In this document: positions 6,201 through 12,800 of the stretch, piece by piece | How the letters are laid out: each line of letters opens with the position of its first letter | Position numbering within the stretch: position 1 is the stretch's first letter | IMG/VR virus record: IMGVR_UViG_3300046369_000062 | Location: 1-25,199 of that record | DNA from: a virus | Length of the DNA stretch: 25,199 nt | Direction: 5' to 3' (one strand) | The notes under the pieces: generated by a model | The model's input: the letters and a program-made list of their open reading frames with translations, nothing else | Database searches by the model: none | What the model was told of the DNA's origin: nothing | Made by a program: the position numbers and the translations under genes

Positions 6201-6586
6201 TGGAGATTAAACTTACATATGATATTAATAGTGTATGTAAAGATCTAGTCGAGTTATCAAAGAAAGAGGGTTTGTTGTTTAATAAAAATATATTGTTTTT
6301 TATATTATATAATAATACAGAAGTCGTTGGTTTTTTTGGTTTAAAAATACATACAAAGACAGCAAACATTAAGTGTGATTATGTTACAAAAAAATACAGA
6401 GGTAACAAGTTACTAACTAAAATGATTATACATAGAATAAATTGGTTGCGAAAACATAAGCCATCTGTTAATAAAATATCTTTAACGACAACACCAATGG
6501 CAACTAATTCACATTTAAGATGTGGTGCAAAAATTGTAAAGACATATAAAAACGGAATAACAAAATTAGAGTATGAAATTTTATAG
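6200..6586 (+). CDS. GNAT-family N-acetyltransferase
   Basis: 128 residues. The central strand EVVGFFGLKI (41-50) is followed by the acetyl-CoA-binding motif YVTKKYRGNKLLTKMI (61-76), where RGNKL stands for the R/Q-x-x-G-x-G/A loop, then a late motif with NSHLRCGAKIVKTYKNG (103-119). This is the GNAT fold in a short form. It would transfer an acetyl or other acyl group to a protein, small molecule or modified base; the substrate cannot be read from sequence. It is encoded between the YWTLG protein (1-base overlap) and the PAPS-reductase-like gene (14-base overlap), so it may take part in the same pathway. Confidence 0.75.
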   Translation: MEIKLTYDINSVCKDLVELSKKEGLLFNKNILFFILYNNTEVVGFFGLKIHTKTANIKCDYVTKKYRGNKLLTKMIIHRINWLRKHKPSVNKISLTTTPMATNSHLRCGAKIVKTYKNGITKLEYEIL

Positions 6587-7745
6587 CAATACAAATGTTT
6601 ATGATGAATCAATAAAAAGGATCGAATACTTTTTTAATGAGTTCGAAGAAGTTGTTGTAGGATTTTCAGGTGGCAAAGATAGTACTGTAACATTACATTT
6701 AGCTTTAGAAGTAGCAGAGAGATTAAATAAGCTACCATTAAAAGTTTTGTTTATAGATCAAGAAGCAGAGTGGCAAGGTACAGTAGACTACGTTAAAAAG
6801 GTTATGTACAATCCTAAAGTAAAACCTATGTGGTTTCAAATGCCAATAGTAATAACTAATAATGCGTCAACAGAACACAGATATTCTTATTGTTGGGACG
6901 CTAAAAAGAAAGACGAATGGTTGCATAAACAAGACAAGATAAGCATAAAGAAAAATATATATAAAACAGAAAGGTTTCACGATTTATTTAAAGCAATATT
7001 TGAAGTAGAGTTTGCAAATAAATCAGCTTGTTATTTAGCAGGTGTCAGAACACAAGAAGCACCTAAACGATTAATGTCATTAACATCAGGATTGACATAC
7101 AAAGATATTACATACGGAAAGCAACTTACAAAGAGATTAGGACACTATACATTTTATCCTATATATGACTGGGAAATAAAAGATGTTTGGAAATACATTT
7201 ACGATAATAATATTGAGTACAATAGAATATATGACGAGATGTACAAACACGGAGTAAACACGAATGATATGAGAATATCAAACTTACATCACGAAACGTC
7301 TATACAGAACTTATTATTAGTGCAAGAGATCGAGCCTGACACTTGGAACAGGGTTAGTTCTAGGATAGCAGGAAGTAATTCAATAAAACATCTTAAAACA
7401 GACGCATTTAAATGTCCAAAAGAATTACCTTATATGTTTAAAGATTGGGAAGAATATGCTTTTCACTTAGCAGACAATCTAATAAAAGAAGACAAGTATA
7501 AAAATGCACTATACAAAAGAATTGATAAAACAAAGAAATACATTATAAATGATTTTATAAAACAAGATGTTTATAGAAATATAATAAACACTATTTTGTC
7601 AAGTGATTGGGATTTTACAAAACTAAATAACTTTTTGTCATCACAATATTTTAATACTGTAAAAAAATATGTAGACGGAAAGATAAACAAAGACAACATT
7701 GCAATTAACAGAAAATATGATAAATACATAAAAGGTTTAATATGA
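6573..7745 (+). CDS. PAPS-reductase-family protein, IbrA-like (PP-loop)
   Basis: 390 residues. The N-terminal PP-loop VVVGFSGGKDSTVTLHLA (27-44, SGGKDS 32-37) binds ATP or an adenylated substrate. FIDQEAEWQGT (60-70), the GVRTQEAPKR box (157-166) and YPIYDWEIKDVWKYI (195-209) follow the order of the PAPS reductase superfamily. The C-terminal 180 residues go beyond a CysH enzyme and fit the longer DUF3440-type proteins represented by IbrA of Escherichia coli. An IbrB-like ParB protein follows directly with an ATGA overlap, the known partner arrangement. Proposed roles for this branch include nucleic-acid or nucleotide modification by sulfur or adenylyl chemistry; none is proven here. It differs from DndC by its partner genes. 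Confidence 0.8.
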   Translation: MKFYSNTNVYDESIKRIEYFFNEFEEVVVGFSGGKDSTVTLHLALEVAERLNKLPLKVLFIDQEAEWQGTVDYVKKVMYNPKVKPMWFQMPIVITNNASTEHRYSYCWDAKKKDEWLHKQDKISIKKNIYKTERFHDLFKAIFEVEFANKSACYLAGVRTQEAPKRLMSLTSGLTYKDITYGKQLTKRLGHYTFYPIYDWEIKDVWKYIYDNNIEYNRIYDEMYKHGVNTNDMRISNLHHETSIQNLLLVQEIEPDTWNRVSSRIAGSNSIKHLKTDAFKCPKELPYMFKDWEEYAFHLADNLIKEDKYKNALYKRIDKTKKYIINDFIKQDVYRNIINTILSSDWDFTKLNNFLSSQYFNTVKKYVDGKINKDNIAINRKYDKYIKGLI

Positions 7746-8398
7746 TAAAAGAACTTAAAGAATATTTAAAGACTGCAAAACTAAATGAAGAAGAACAGAT
7801 AATCTTTTTCGAAAAGTTAAAAGAGTTAATACACGAACAATCCCCACTAAAAGATCAACCTGTTAATAGAGTTTTATGGGTAGACATAAATGATGTTTCA
7901 CCGAATGATTACAATCCTAATAGTGTTGCAAAAAAAGAAATGGGTTTGCTATACACGTCTATATTACACGATGGATATACACAACCTGTAGTTACAATTT
8001 ACGATAAGGACAGAAAGAAATATATTATAATAGATGGGTTTCATAGATACTTTACTTGTAAAAGCAATAAAGATATACTAGAACGAAACAAAGGAAGGTT
8101 GCCGATTGTAGTATTAAATAAAAACACTAACGATAGAATGGCAAGTACAGTTAGACATAATAGAGCAAGAGGAATGCACAGCGTTACAGGTATGTCGTCT
8201 ATGGTATTTAATATGTTAGATAATGGTTGGGAAGATAACGATATTTGTAATGAATTAGGAATGTCGGTAGAGGAGTTAGTGAAACTAAAACATATTACTG
8301 GATTCTCAAAACTATTTAAGAACAAAGAATACAGCAAATCTTGGCAAACAAAGAATCAAATACTATTAAAAAAGAAATATAAAAATGACAAAATCTGA
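7742..8398 (+). CDS. IbrB-like ParB-domain protein
   Basis: 218 residues. After a helical N-terminus, ParB-like motifs appear: WVDINDVSPNDYNPNSVAKK (46-65), HDGYTQPVVTIYD (76-88), YIIIDGFHRYFT (94-105, DGFHR box) and the basic RHNRARG (138-144). A helix-turn-helix-like segment, GWEDNDICNELGMSVEELVK (162-181), and a KEYSKSWQ motif near the end (195-202) complete the IbrB pattern. It overlaps the PAPS-reductase gene by four bases, so the two are translationally coupled and likely work together, with this partner contacting DNA. It overlaps the terminase small subunit start by 14 bases. Seen: motifs and pairing. Inferred: DNA binding and shared function. Confidence 0.78.
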   Translation: MIKELKEYLKTAKLNEEEQIIFFEKLKELIHEQSPLKDQPVNRVLWVDINDVSPNDYNPNSVAKKEMGLLYTSILHDGYTQPVVTIYDKDRKKYIIIDGFHRYFTCKSNKDILERNKGRLPIVVLNKNTNDRMASTVRHNRARGMHSVTGMSSMVFNMLDNGWEDNDICNELGMSVEELVKLKHITGFSKLFKNKEYSKSWQTKNQILLKKKYKNDKI

Positions 8399-8741
8399 CA
8401 TACTAAAAGACAATTTACTAAAAGCGTTAGAAAAATCATTAGGTGTTGTTACTGCAGCTTGTAGACAAGCAGACTGTAGTAGAGAAACATTTTACAAGTA
8501 CTGTAAAGATGATCCTGAATTTAAAGCAAAGGTCGAAGACATATCTAATATAGCTATTGACTTTGCAGAGAGTCAGCTACACAAACAAATACAAGACGGA
8601 TCTACATCTGCTACAATATTCTATTTAAAGACTAAGGCAAAACAAAGAGGTTATGTAGAACGTCAAGAAATTACAGGAGCAGAAGGAATGCCAACAAACT
8701 TTTTAATAGAGATAATTGACACAACTAAAGATACAGACTAA
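8385..8741 (+). CDS. terS: Terminase small subunit
   Basis: 118 residues. The N-terminal helix-turn-helix, VVTAACRQADCSRETFYKYC (21-40), is followed by DDPEFKAKVEDISNIAIDFA, then QIQDGSTSATIFYLKTKAKQ and RGYVERQE. This is the layout of small terminases of the phage BC6A51 type: HTH for pac or cos recognition, then an oligomerisation helix pair. It would recognise viral DNA and load the large subunit. It lies immediately before the large terminase gene and overlaps it by 26 bases, and its start overlaps the IbrB-like gene. Confidence 0.85.
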   Translation: MTKSDILKDNLLKALEKSLGVVTAACRQADCSRETFYKYCKDDPEFKAKVEDISNIAIDFAESQLHKQIQDGSTSATIFYLKTKAKQRGYVERQEITGAEGMPTNFLIEIIDTTKDTD

Positions 8742-9879
8742 TATTGTTTATAAGCACCTATTAAACACAGACAAAAAAATTATAGTTGAACAAGGTGGAA
8801 CAAGATCAGGTAAAACATATAACATTTTACTGTGGATTATATTTGAGTATTGCGCAAAACAAAATGACAAGGTAATTACTATATGTCGTAAAGCATTCCC
8901 TAGTACACGTGCGACTGTTCTAAGAGACTTTATGAGTATCTTACAAGGGTTTAGTATATACAACGAAAGATATCACAACAAATCGAATTCAGAGTATTAT
9001 CTATTTGGCAACCTTGTAGAGTTTATTTCGTTAGATCAACCACAAAAAATACGTGGACGAAAAAGAGATCTATTATTTATTAATGAAGCAAACGAATTAA
9101 CATACGAAGATTTCTTTCAATTAAATATTAGAACATCTGAAAGAATTATTATTGACTATAATCCATCGGAAGAGTATCATTGGATATATGATGAAATATT
9201 AGATAGGGACGATTGCGAATTTCACATTACAACATATTTAGATAACCCATTTTTAGATCCTACATTAGTTGAGGAAATTGAAAGACTTAGAGAGACAGAC
9301 GAGTTGTATTGGCAAATCTATGGTAAAGGACAACGAGGAAGTAGTAAAGCAATAATCTTTACACACACATTATGCAAAACGATACCAGAGGACGCCAAAT
9401 TTATTTCTTATGGTTTAGACTACGGTTACACAAATGATCCTACAGCGATGGTCGGTATATGGTTAAAAGACCATACGATATATATTAAAGAGTATCTTTA
9501 CAGAACTATGATGACAGCTAGAGATATACATAATGCTTTTAGAGATATTGGCGTTGCAAGAAATATGATCTTTAGTGACTCTGCAGAGCCTAGACTAAAT
9601 GACGAATTACGCAGAATGGGTTGGAACATTAAACCGAGTATTAAAGGAAAAGATAGTGTAAACGCAGGTATTGATTTATTAAAGCGTTACAAGATTAATA
9701 TTGTAGATGATAGTAGTAATGCAATACAAGAGTTTAGAAATTACAAGTGGATAGAAGATAGATCAGGAAAACTTACTAATGTTCCTGAAGATAAGAACAA
9801 CCATATTATTGACGCCCTAAGATATGGAACATATAGTATAATATCCAAACCTACATTTGGCAAGTATACAGTCGTATAA
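8716..9879 (+). CDS. terL: Terminase large subunit (ATPase and nuclease)
   Basis: 387 residues from a TTG at 8716. Walker A is QGGTRSGKT (26-34), Walker B is RDLLFINEAN (117-126, catalytic E124), and IIIDYNP (144-150) fits the coupling motif. The RNase H-like nuclease domain shows its three acidic residues in YGLDYGYTNDPTA (D235), MIFSDSAEPR (D288) and NHIIDALRYG (D366). Both the motor and the cutting domain are therefore complete, and the length is near the usual 400. The TTG start keeps the LKIQTNIVYKHLL helix before Walker A; the next possible starts would remove it. It packages DNA into the prohead at the portal. Confidence 0.93.
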   Translation: MTQLKIQTNIVYKHLLNTDKKIIVEQGGTRSGKTYNILLWIIFEYCAKQNDKVITICRKAFPSTRATVLRDFMSILQGFSIYNERYHNKSNSEYYLFGNLVEFISLDQPQKIRGRKRDLLFINEANELTYEDFFQLNIRTSERIIIDYNPSEEYHWIYDEILDRDDCEFHITTYLDNPFLDPTLVEEIERLRETDELYWQIYGKGQRGSSKAIIFTHTLCKTIPEDAKFISYGLDYGYTNDPTAMVGIWLKDHTIYIKEYLYRTMMTARDIHNAFRDIGVARNMIFSDSAEPRLNDELRRMGWNIKPSIKGKDSVNAGIDLLKRYKINIVDDSSNAIQEFRNYKWIEDRSGKLTNVPEDKNNHIIDALRYGTYSIISKPTFGKYTVV

Positions 9880-9911
9880 TTTGCACACGCAGTATTTTTT
9901 TATTAACTTTA
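9880..9911 (+). promoter_or_regulatory. Bacteroidota-type promoter
   Basis: TTTG at 9880-9883, a 20-base spacer, then TAACTTTA at 9904-9911. The consensus for the main sigma factor of Bacteroides and relatives is TTTG, about 19-21 bases, TAnnTTTG, so only the last base of the -7 element differs. The element begins directly after the large terminase stop and precedes the ATG at 9935 by about 24 bases. It would drive the small genes 9935-10917, which end at a terminator. Confidence 0.6.
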
Positions 9912-9934
9912 GTTCATAATCAATAATTAATAAT

Positions 9935-10135
9935 ATGAGAATACAACACATTAGAGTAAATAAAAAACAATACAATATAGATAAACCTAGATTTAAAACA
10001 ACTTATTATATAGTAAGTTGGATAGAAGACGATATACGAGCAATTAGACGTGTTGAAACTTTTGACAATTTAGAATCTGCAAACATCTTTGCATTCGAAC
10101 TTAAGAAAAATCAATATCTTTTAAATAATTTATAA
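9935..10135 (+). CDS. Hypothetical small protein, 66 residues
   Basis: A short basic protein with a beta-rich centre (TTYYIVSWIEDDIRAIRRVE, about 23-42) and an amphipathic C-terminal helix. It is the first gene behind the 9880-9911 promoter, and the next ATG is two bases after its stop. No known motif is visible. The strand-strand-helix arrangement could be a small nucleic-acid- or protein-binding fold. Expression early or in mid infection is suggested by the host-type promoter, unlike the late genes downstream. Confidence 0.6.
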   Translation: MRIQHIRVNKKQYNIDKPRFKTTYYIVSWIEDDIRAIRRVETFDNLESANIFAFELKKNQYLLNNL

Positions 10136-10137
10136 TT

Positions 10138-10467
10138 ATGGCACAAACAGAAATAAAATTAGAAGTAAACGATATTCTCTACAGTAGTTGGGGATACGAT
10201 CAAACTAACATTGACTATTATAAAGTCAAAAGATTAGTAGGCAAAACTATGGTAGAAGTAGTACAGATAGAATCTAAGTTGGCAGACGAACAAAGAAGTC
10301 ATACAACTAATAGCGTTCTACCTTATCCTGCAGCTGAATACAAAAAAGTATACAGAAGAAAAATACATAACTACGATAAACCTGGAGTTAACATTAGTTC
10401 TTTTCAATGGGCTTCTTTATGGGACGGCAACCCTAAACACGAAACAAACGCACACTATGGACACTAA
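10138..10467 (+). CDS. Conserved phage protein of unknown function (WGYDQTN type)
   Basis: 109 residues. The opening KLEVNDILYSSWGYDQTNID, then YYKVKRLVGKTMVEVVQIE, later VYRRKI and a C-terminal SFQWASLWDGNPKH with a final TNAHYGH, match a small family found in many phages and plasmids (WGY-Q-TN, Y-V, GKTM, then A..WDG near the end). The fold is probably a small beta-barrel. The function is not known to me. It follows the previous gene by two bases and overlaps the next by 11. Confidence 0.65.
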   Translation: MAQTEIKLEVNDILYSSWGYDQTNIDYYKVKRLVGKTMVEVVQIESKLADEQRSHTTNSVLPYPAAEYKKVYRRKIHNYDKPGVNISSFQWASLWDGNPKHETNAHYGH

Positions 10468-10699
10468 AGATATGAGCAAACAAAAATTACCTAAATGGTT
10501 TAAAGGTTGCATCTATGATGAAGGTGCAGAAGTAGTCAACCCTTTTACAGGACTATGCTATACATTAAACAACGTAGAGTTAAGTATGTACGATTATATT
10601 AAAGGTTGCGAAATGATCAGCGACTGGGACGGACTTAGAAAAGGTCTAGATTGGTTTAGAGGTGCAAACGCAAAAGCATACTTAGTATTACTTGATTAA
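10457..10699 (+). CDS. Conserved phage protein of unknown function (WFKG / NPF type)
   Basis: 80 residues; an internal ATG at 10472 (MSKQKLPKWFKG) is an equally likely start. The sequence LPKWFKGCIYDEGAEVVNPF, then LNNVELSMYDYI and a terminal LDWFRGANAKAYLVLLD, matches a short protein widespread in marine phages, including T4-like cyanophages, as I remember it. Its function is unknown. The TAATG junction couples it to the next gene. Confidence 0.65.
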   Translation: MDTKDMSKQKLPKWFKGCIYDEGAEVVNPFTGLCYTLNNVELSMYDYIKGCEMISDWDGLRKGLDWFRGANAKAYLVLLD

Positions 10700-10917
10700 T
10701 GGAAAAACAAGTAAAATCAATATCACAAACTGTAACGGCATTTACAAAAGTATTTTGTCATTACGATTTAGAGTTTCTAAAACTTTTAGATGTATCACAA
10801 CTAGAAGATCTATTTATACAAGACGCTTTTAATGATCCTTTAAAACATAGAGCGTTGCAATTAGATAAAGATAAAATCAATTTTGAAATTATAAAACAAG
10901 AACTTACATCTACATAA
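10699..10917 (+). CDS. Hypothetical small protein, 72 residues
   Basis: A short helical protein starting on the TAATG overlap with the preceding gene. It has hydrophobic patches in FTKVFCHYDLEFLKLLDVSQ and a charged C-terminal helix. It is the last gene before the terminator at 10964-10991, so it closes this small operon. No motif or family is recognised. Confidence 0.6.
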   Translation: MEKQVKSISQTVTAFTKVFCHYDLEFLKLLDVSQLEDLFIQDAFNDPLKHRALQLDKDKINFEIIKQELTST

Positions 10918-10963
10918 TATTCCTTTTTCGTGAATATTTTTCATATTAATTGGTTTTAGTCAC

Positions 10964-10991
10964 AGGTGCTTCGTAGATGGGCACCTTTTTT
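10964..10991 (+). terminator. Rho-independent terminator
   Basis: AGGTGC (10964-10969) pairs with GCACCT (10981-10986) across an 11-base loop, followed by a run of six T (10986-10991). It separates the small-gene operon from the first late tail gene and lies just upstream of the promoter element at 10997. Confidence 0.75.
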
Positions 10992-10996
10992 ATTGC

Positions 10997-11028
10997 AAAA
11001 AAAAACTTACATTTGTTATTATATATTT
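10997..11028 (+). promoter_or_regulatory. Late-gene start element, copy 1
   Basis: Nine A (10997-11005), 10 bases, then TTATTATATATTT (11016-11028) ending on the ATG at 11029. The same arrangement occurs at four other gene starts in the late region. A Bacteroidota -7 match TACATTTG also lies at 11008-11015 but lacks a TTTG partner at the right distance. If TATATA is the core promoter, transcription would begin at or near the start codon. Confidence 0.6.
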
Positions 11029-11688
11029 ATGAAACTATCAGTAAATGTACCGACAGAATTAAATGAATTGACATTAGGTCAGTATCAAAAGTTTTTAAAG
11101 GTGCAAAAAGATAATGGGGACGGAATATTTGTTGCACAGAAAATGATCGAGATATTTTGTGGAATAGATCTTAAAGACACTTTTAAAATTAAGATTACAG
11201 ATATTAATGAAATAGTCGCAATACTAAATGACATCTTAGATGTTAAACCTGACTTAATAAACAGATTTAAATTAGATAATGTAGAGTATGGATTTATTCC
11301 AATATTAGAAGACATATCATTAGGTGAGTATATAGACATAGAAACACACTTACAAAGTTGGGACGATATGCATAAAGCTATGAGTGTTTTATATAGACCA
11401 ATAGCACAATCACATAAAGACAAATATAATATAATTGAATACGAAGCATTAGAAACTAATGTGATGAAAGATATGCCGTTAGATGTTTGTTTTAGTTCGG
11501 TGGTTTTTTTTTACAATTTAGGAATCGAGTTGTCGAGCAATATGATGGATTATTTGACGGATCAGGAAATGAACAATCTTTCGACAGATCAAGTCAATTC
11601 AATGAAAGATGGGGGTGGTATTCTGCAATTTACCAACTCGCTGAAGGACGTATTACAGAATTCGAAAATATCACTAAACAAAAACTAA
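11029..11688 (+). CDS. Tail assembly chaperone, short form
   Basis: 219 residues from ATG 11029; an earlier in-frame ATG at 10966 falls inside the terminator and is rejected. Features: VPTELNELTLGQYQKFL (7-23), the central LEDISLGEYIDIETHL, then HKAMSVLYRPI and MPLDVCFSSVVFFYNLGIEL before the end. This series is typical of the first tail gene in flavobacterial siphophages. It would bind the tape measure and hold it for tail tube assembly. It stands first in the tail module and has a downstream frame in the -1 register with no start codon, the G/GT-type arrangement of chaperone genes. The chaperone name is inference from order, family likeness and the frameshift. Confidence 0.65.
   Translation: MKLSVNVPTELNELTLGQYQKFLKVQKDNGDGIFVAQKMIEIFCGIDLKDTFKIKITDINEIVAILNDILDVKPDLINRFKLDNVEYGFIPILEDISLGEYIDIETHLQSWDDMHKAMSVLYRPIAQSHKDKYNIIEYEALETNVMKDMPLDVCFSSVVFFYNLGIELSSNMMDYLTDQEMNNLSTDQVNSMKDGGGILQFTNSLKDVLQNSKISLNKN
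11504..11512 (+). promoter_or_regulatory. Probable -1 ribosomal frameshift site (nine T)
   Basis: Nine consecutive T run from 11504 to 11512. In the zero frame the codons are GTT-TTT-TTT-TAC, so two Phe tRNAs can re-pair fully after a one-base backward slip. The -1 frame opens only 8 bases before this run (its previous stop is TAG at 11493-11495). Slippage of RNA polymerase on the T tract is an alternative mechanism with the same product. Confidence 0.65.
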
Positions 11689-11780
11689 CAAAATCTTTAA
11701 ATGTATTACTATATATAAAAGAAAAAAACGAAGTAGAACAAGCAGAATTAAAAGCAAATGCAAGGAAACGTAGCCATTAG
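11511..11780 (+). CDS. Tail assembly chaperone, -1 frameshift extension
   Basis: The -1 frame is open for 89 codons from 11511 to the TAG at 11778-11780 and contains no ATG, GTG or TTG at all, yet it reads as a protein: QFNERWGWYSAIYQLAEG, then ITEFENITKQKLTKSL and YIKEKNEVEQAELKA. The WGWY..IY.LA..dit.f segment is a familiar second half of chaperone products in related phages. A slip at the nine-T run would give a 250-residue fusion (161 zero-frame residues plus 89). It overlaps the last 178 bases of the short form and 23 bases of the next gene. Such long forms usually contact the tape measure while the short form coats it. Confidence 0.65.
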   Translation, partial: LQFRNRVVEQYDGLFDGSGNEQSFDRSSQFNERWGWYSAIYQLAEGRITEFENITKQKLTKSLNVLLYIKEKNEVEQAELKANARKRSH

Positions 11781-12231
11781 ATCATATTACAAAGTAAGTG
11801 AATTACTAGAAGATTCATTACTAAACAACAACATTACAAAGACTGTTACAATAGGAGACGTGTCAGATGTAGATCTAGGTAAACAAACAATATTTCCATT
11901 AGCACATTTTATAGTAAATAATGTAGTGTCAACAGAACAAACATTAGTATATAATATTACTGTTCTTGTTATGGATATCAAAGACACTAGTAAATCAAAC
12001 GAAACAGATAAGTTTAGAAAGAATACAGATGAGCAAGATATATTAAACACACAACTAGGCGTGTTAAATTTATTAATGCAGAAACTAAGGTTTGGAGATT
12101 TACATACAACAGGTTATAGATTAGTAAACGATCCTAGCTGTGAGCCATTTGTTGACAGGTTTGAAAACAATTTAGCAGGTTGGAATGCAGACTTAGAAAT
12201 AGAAATGCCAAACGATCAAAACGTATGTTAG
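11758..12231 (+). CDS. Tail completion / terminator-like protein
   Basis: 157 residues. The pattern IFPLAHFIVNN, then VYNITVLVMDIKDTSKSNE, DILNTQLGVLNLLMQKLRFGDL and DRFENNLAGWNADLEIEMPN is typical of a protein encoded after the tail chaperone in Bacteroidota phages and similar in position and strand-helix layout to tail terminator (gpU-like) or head-tail connector proteins. It would cap the tail tube or join it to the neck. It overlaps the frameshift extension upstream by 23 bases and the next gene by 7. The assignment is by context and family memory. Confidence 0.55.
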   Translation: MQGNVAIRSYYKVSELLEDSLLNNNITKTVTIGDVSDVDLGKQTIFPLAHFIVNNVVSTEQTLVYNITVLVMDIKDTSKSNETDKFRKNTDEQDILNTQLGVLNLLMQKLRFGDLHTTGYRLVNDPSCEPFVDRFENNLAGWNADLEIEMPNDQNVC

Positions 12232-12800
12232 TATATTCTGACAAAATAAATGAAAGACTAGTTGAATTCTTTAAAGCTATACAAAAACAAGCTAGACAGA
12301 ATTTAAGCAAGGGAACAAAGCTGCAAAGAAAGAAGCGACCAATAAACAATACTAAAAGACTTTACAATAGTATTAAGTACGAGAAGGTGTCAGAAACGGA
12401 CGCAGGGATTGCATACGGCTTATTTATGGAAGCTTATGGAGATTTTATAGATAAAGGGGTTAAAGGAACAAAAAGTAATTACAGGGTTAATAAGAATACG
12501 CCATTTAAATTTACAACAAAACCCCCACCGAGTAATGCTATAGGTGCTTGGGCAAAAGCAAAGAAGATAAGATTTAGAGATACAAAAGGAAGATATGCAA
12601 AAGGTAACTACAAACAGATAGGTTATGTTCTTGCAAGAAGTATCTATGAAAAAGGAATAAGAGCAAACAACTTTTTTACTATTCCATTTGTTAATGAGTT
12701 TAAAAAATTACCACAAGATCTGCAGAACATATTTAGTGATGACTTAGTGATAGAAATGATAGACAGTATGATAGAAGCAGGATTAATTAAAAGAATATAA
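12225..12800 (+). CDS. HK97 gp10-like tail completion / neck protein
   Basis: 191 residues from ATG 12225; a TTG at 12180 in the same frame would add 15 basic residues overlapping the previous gene and is less likely. Key segments: INERLVEFFKAIQKQARQNL, AYGDFIDKGVKGTKSNYR, PSNAIGAWAKAKKIRFRD and YVLARSIYEKGIRANNFFTI. The order gly-rich loop, basic helix, A-sI-ekGi, FF is common in HK97 gp10-like proteins of siphophages, which act in the neck or in tail completion. Very basic overall. The stop overlaps the next ATG (TAATG). Confidence 0.6.
   Translation: MLVYSDKINERLVEFFKAIQKQARQNLSKGTKLQRKKRPINNTKRLYNSIKYEKVSETDAGIAYGLFMEAYGDFIDKGVKGTKSNYRVNKNTPFKFTTKPPPSNAIGAWAKAKKIRFRDTKGRYAKGNYKQIGYVLARSIYEKGIRANNFFTIPFVNEFKKLPQDLQNIFSDDLVIEMIDSMIEAGLIKRI

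Noticed and set aside
6573-8398. DNA phosphorothioation (Dnd) system
   Set aside because: The PP-loop protein is longer than DndC and pairs with an IbrB-like protein, and no DndA, DndD or DndE-like gene is present.
10918-10963. Possible second promoter or hairpin before the terminator
   Set aside because: The A/T-rich stretch contains TTTTTCG and TAATTGG fragments, but spacing and sequence do not fit the host consensus or the late element.
10966-11028. Longer start for the tail chaperone at ATG 10966
   Set aside because: This ATG... lies in the terminator hairpin, and the added residues are encoded by the T-run and A-tract; the ATG at 11029 follows the late element and gives the family-like start.
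12180-12224. TTG start at 12180 for the neck protein
   Set aside because: It would add a highly basic, unconserved-looking extension inside the previous gene; ATG 12225 with a 7-base overlap is more natural.
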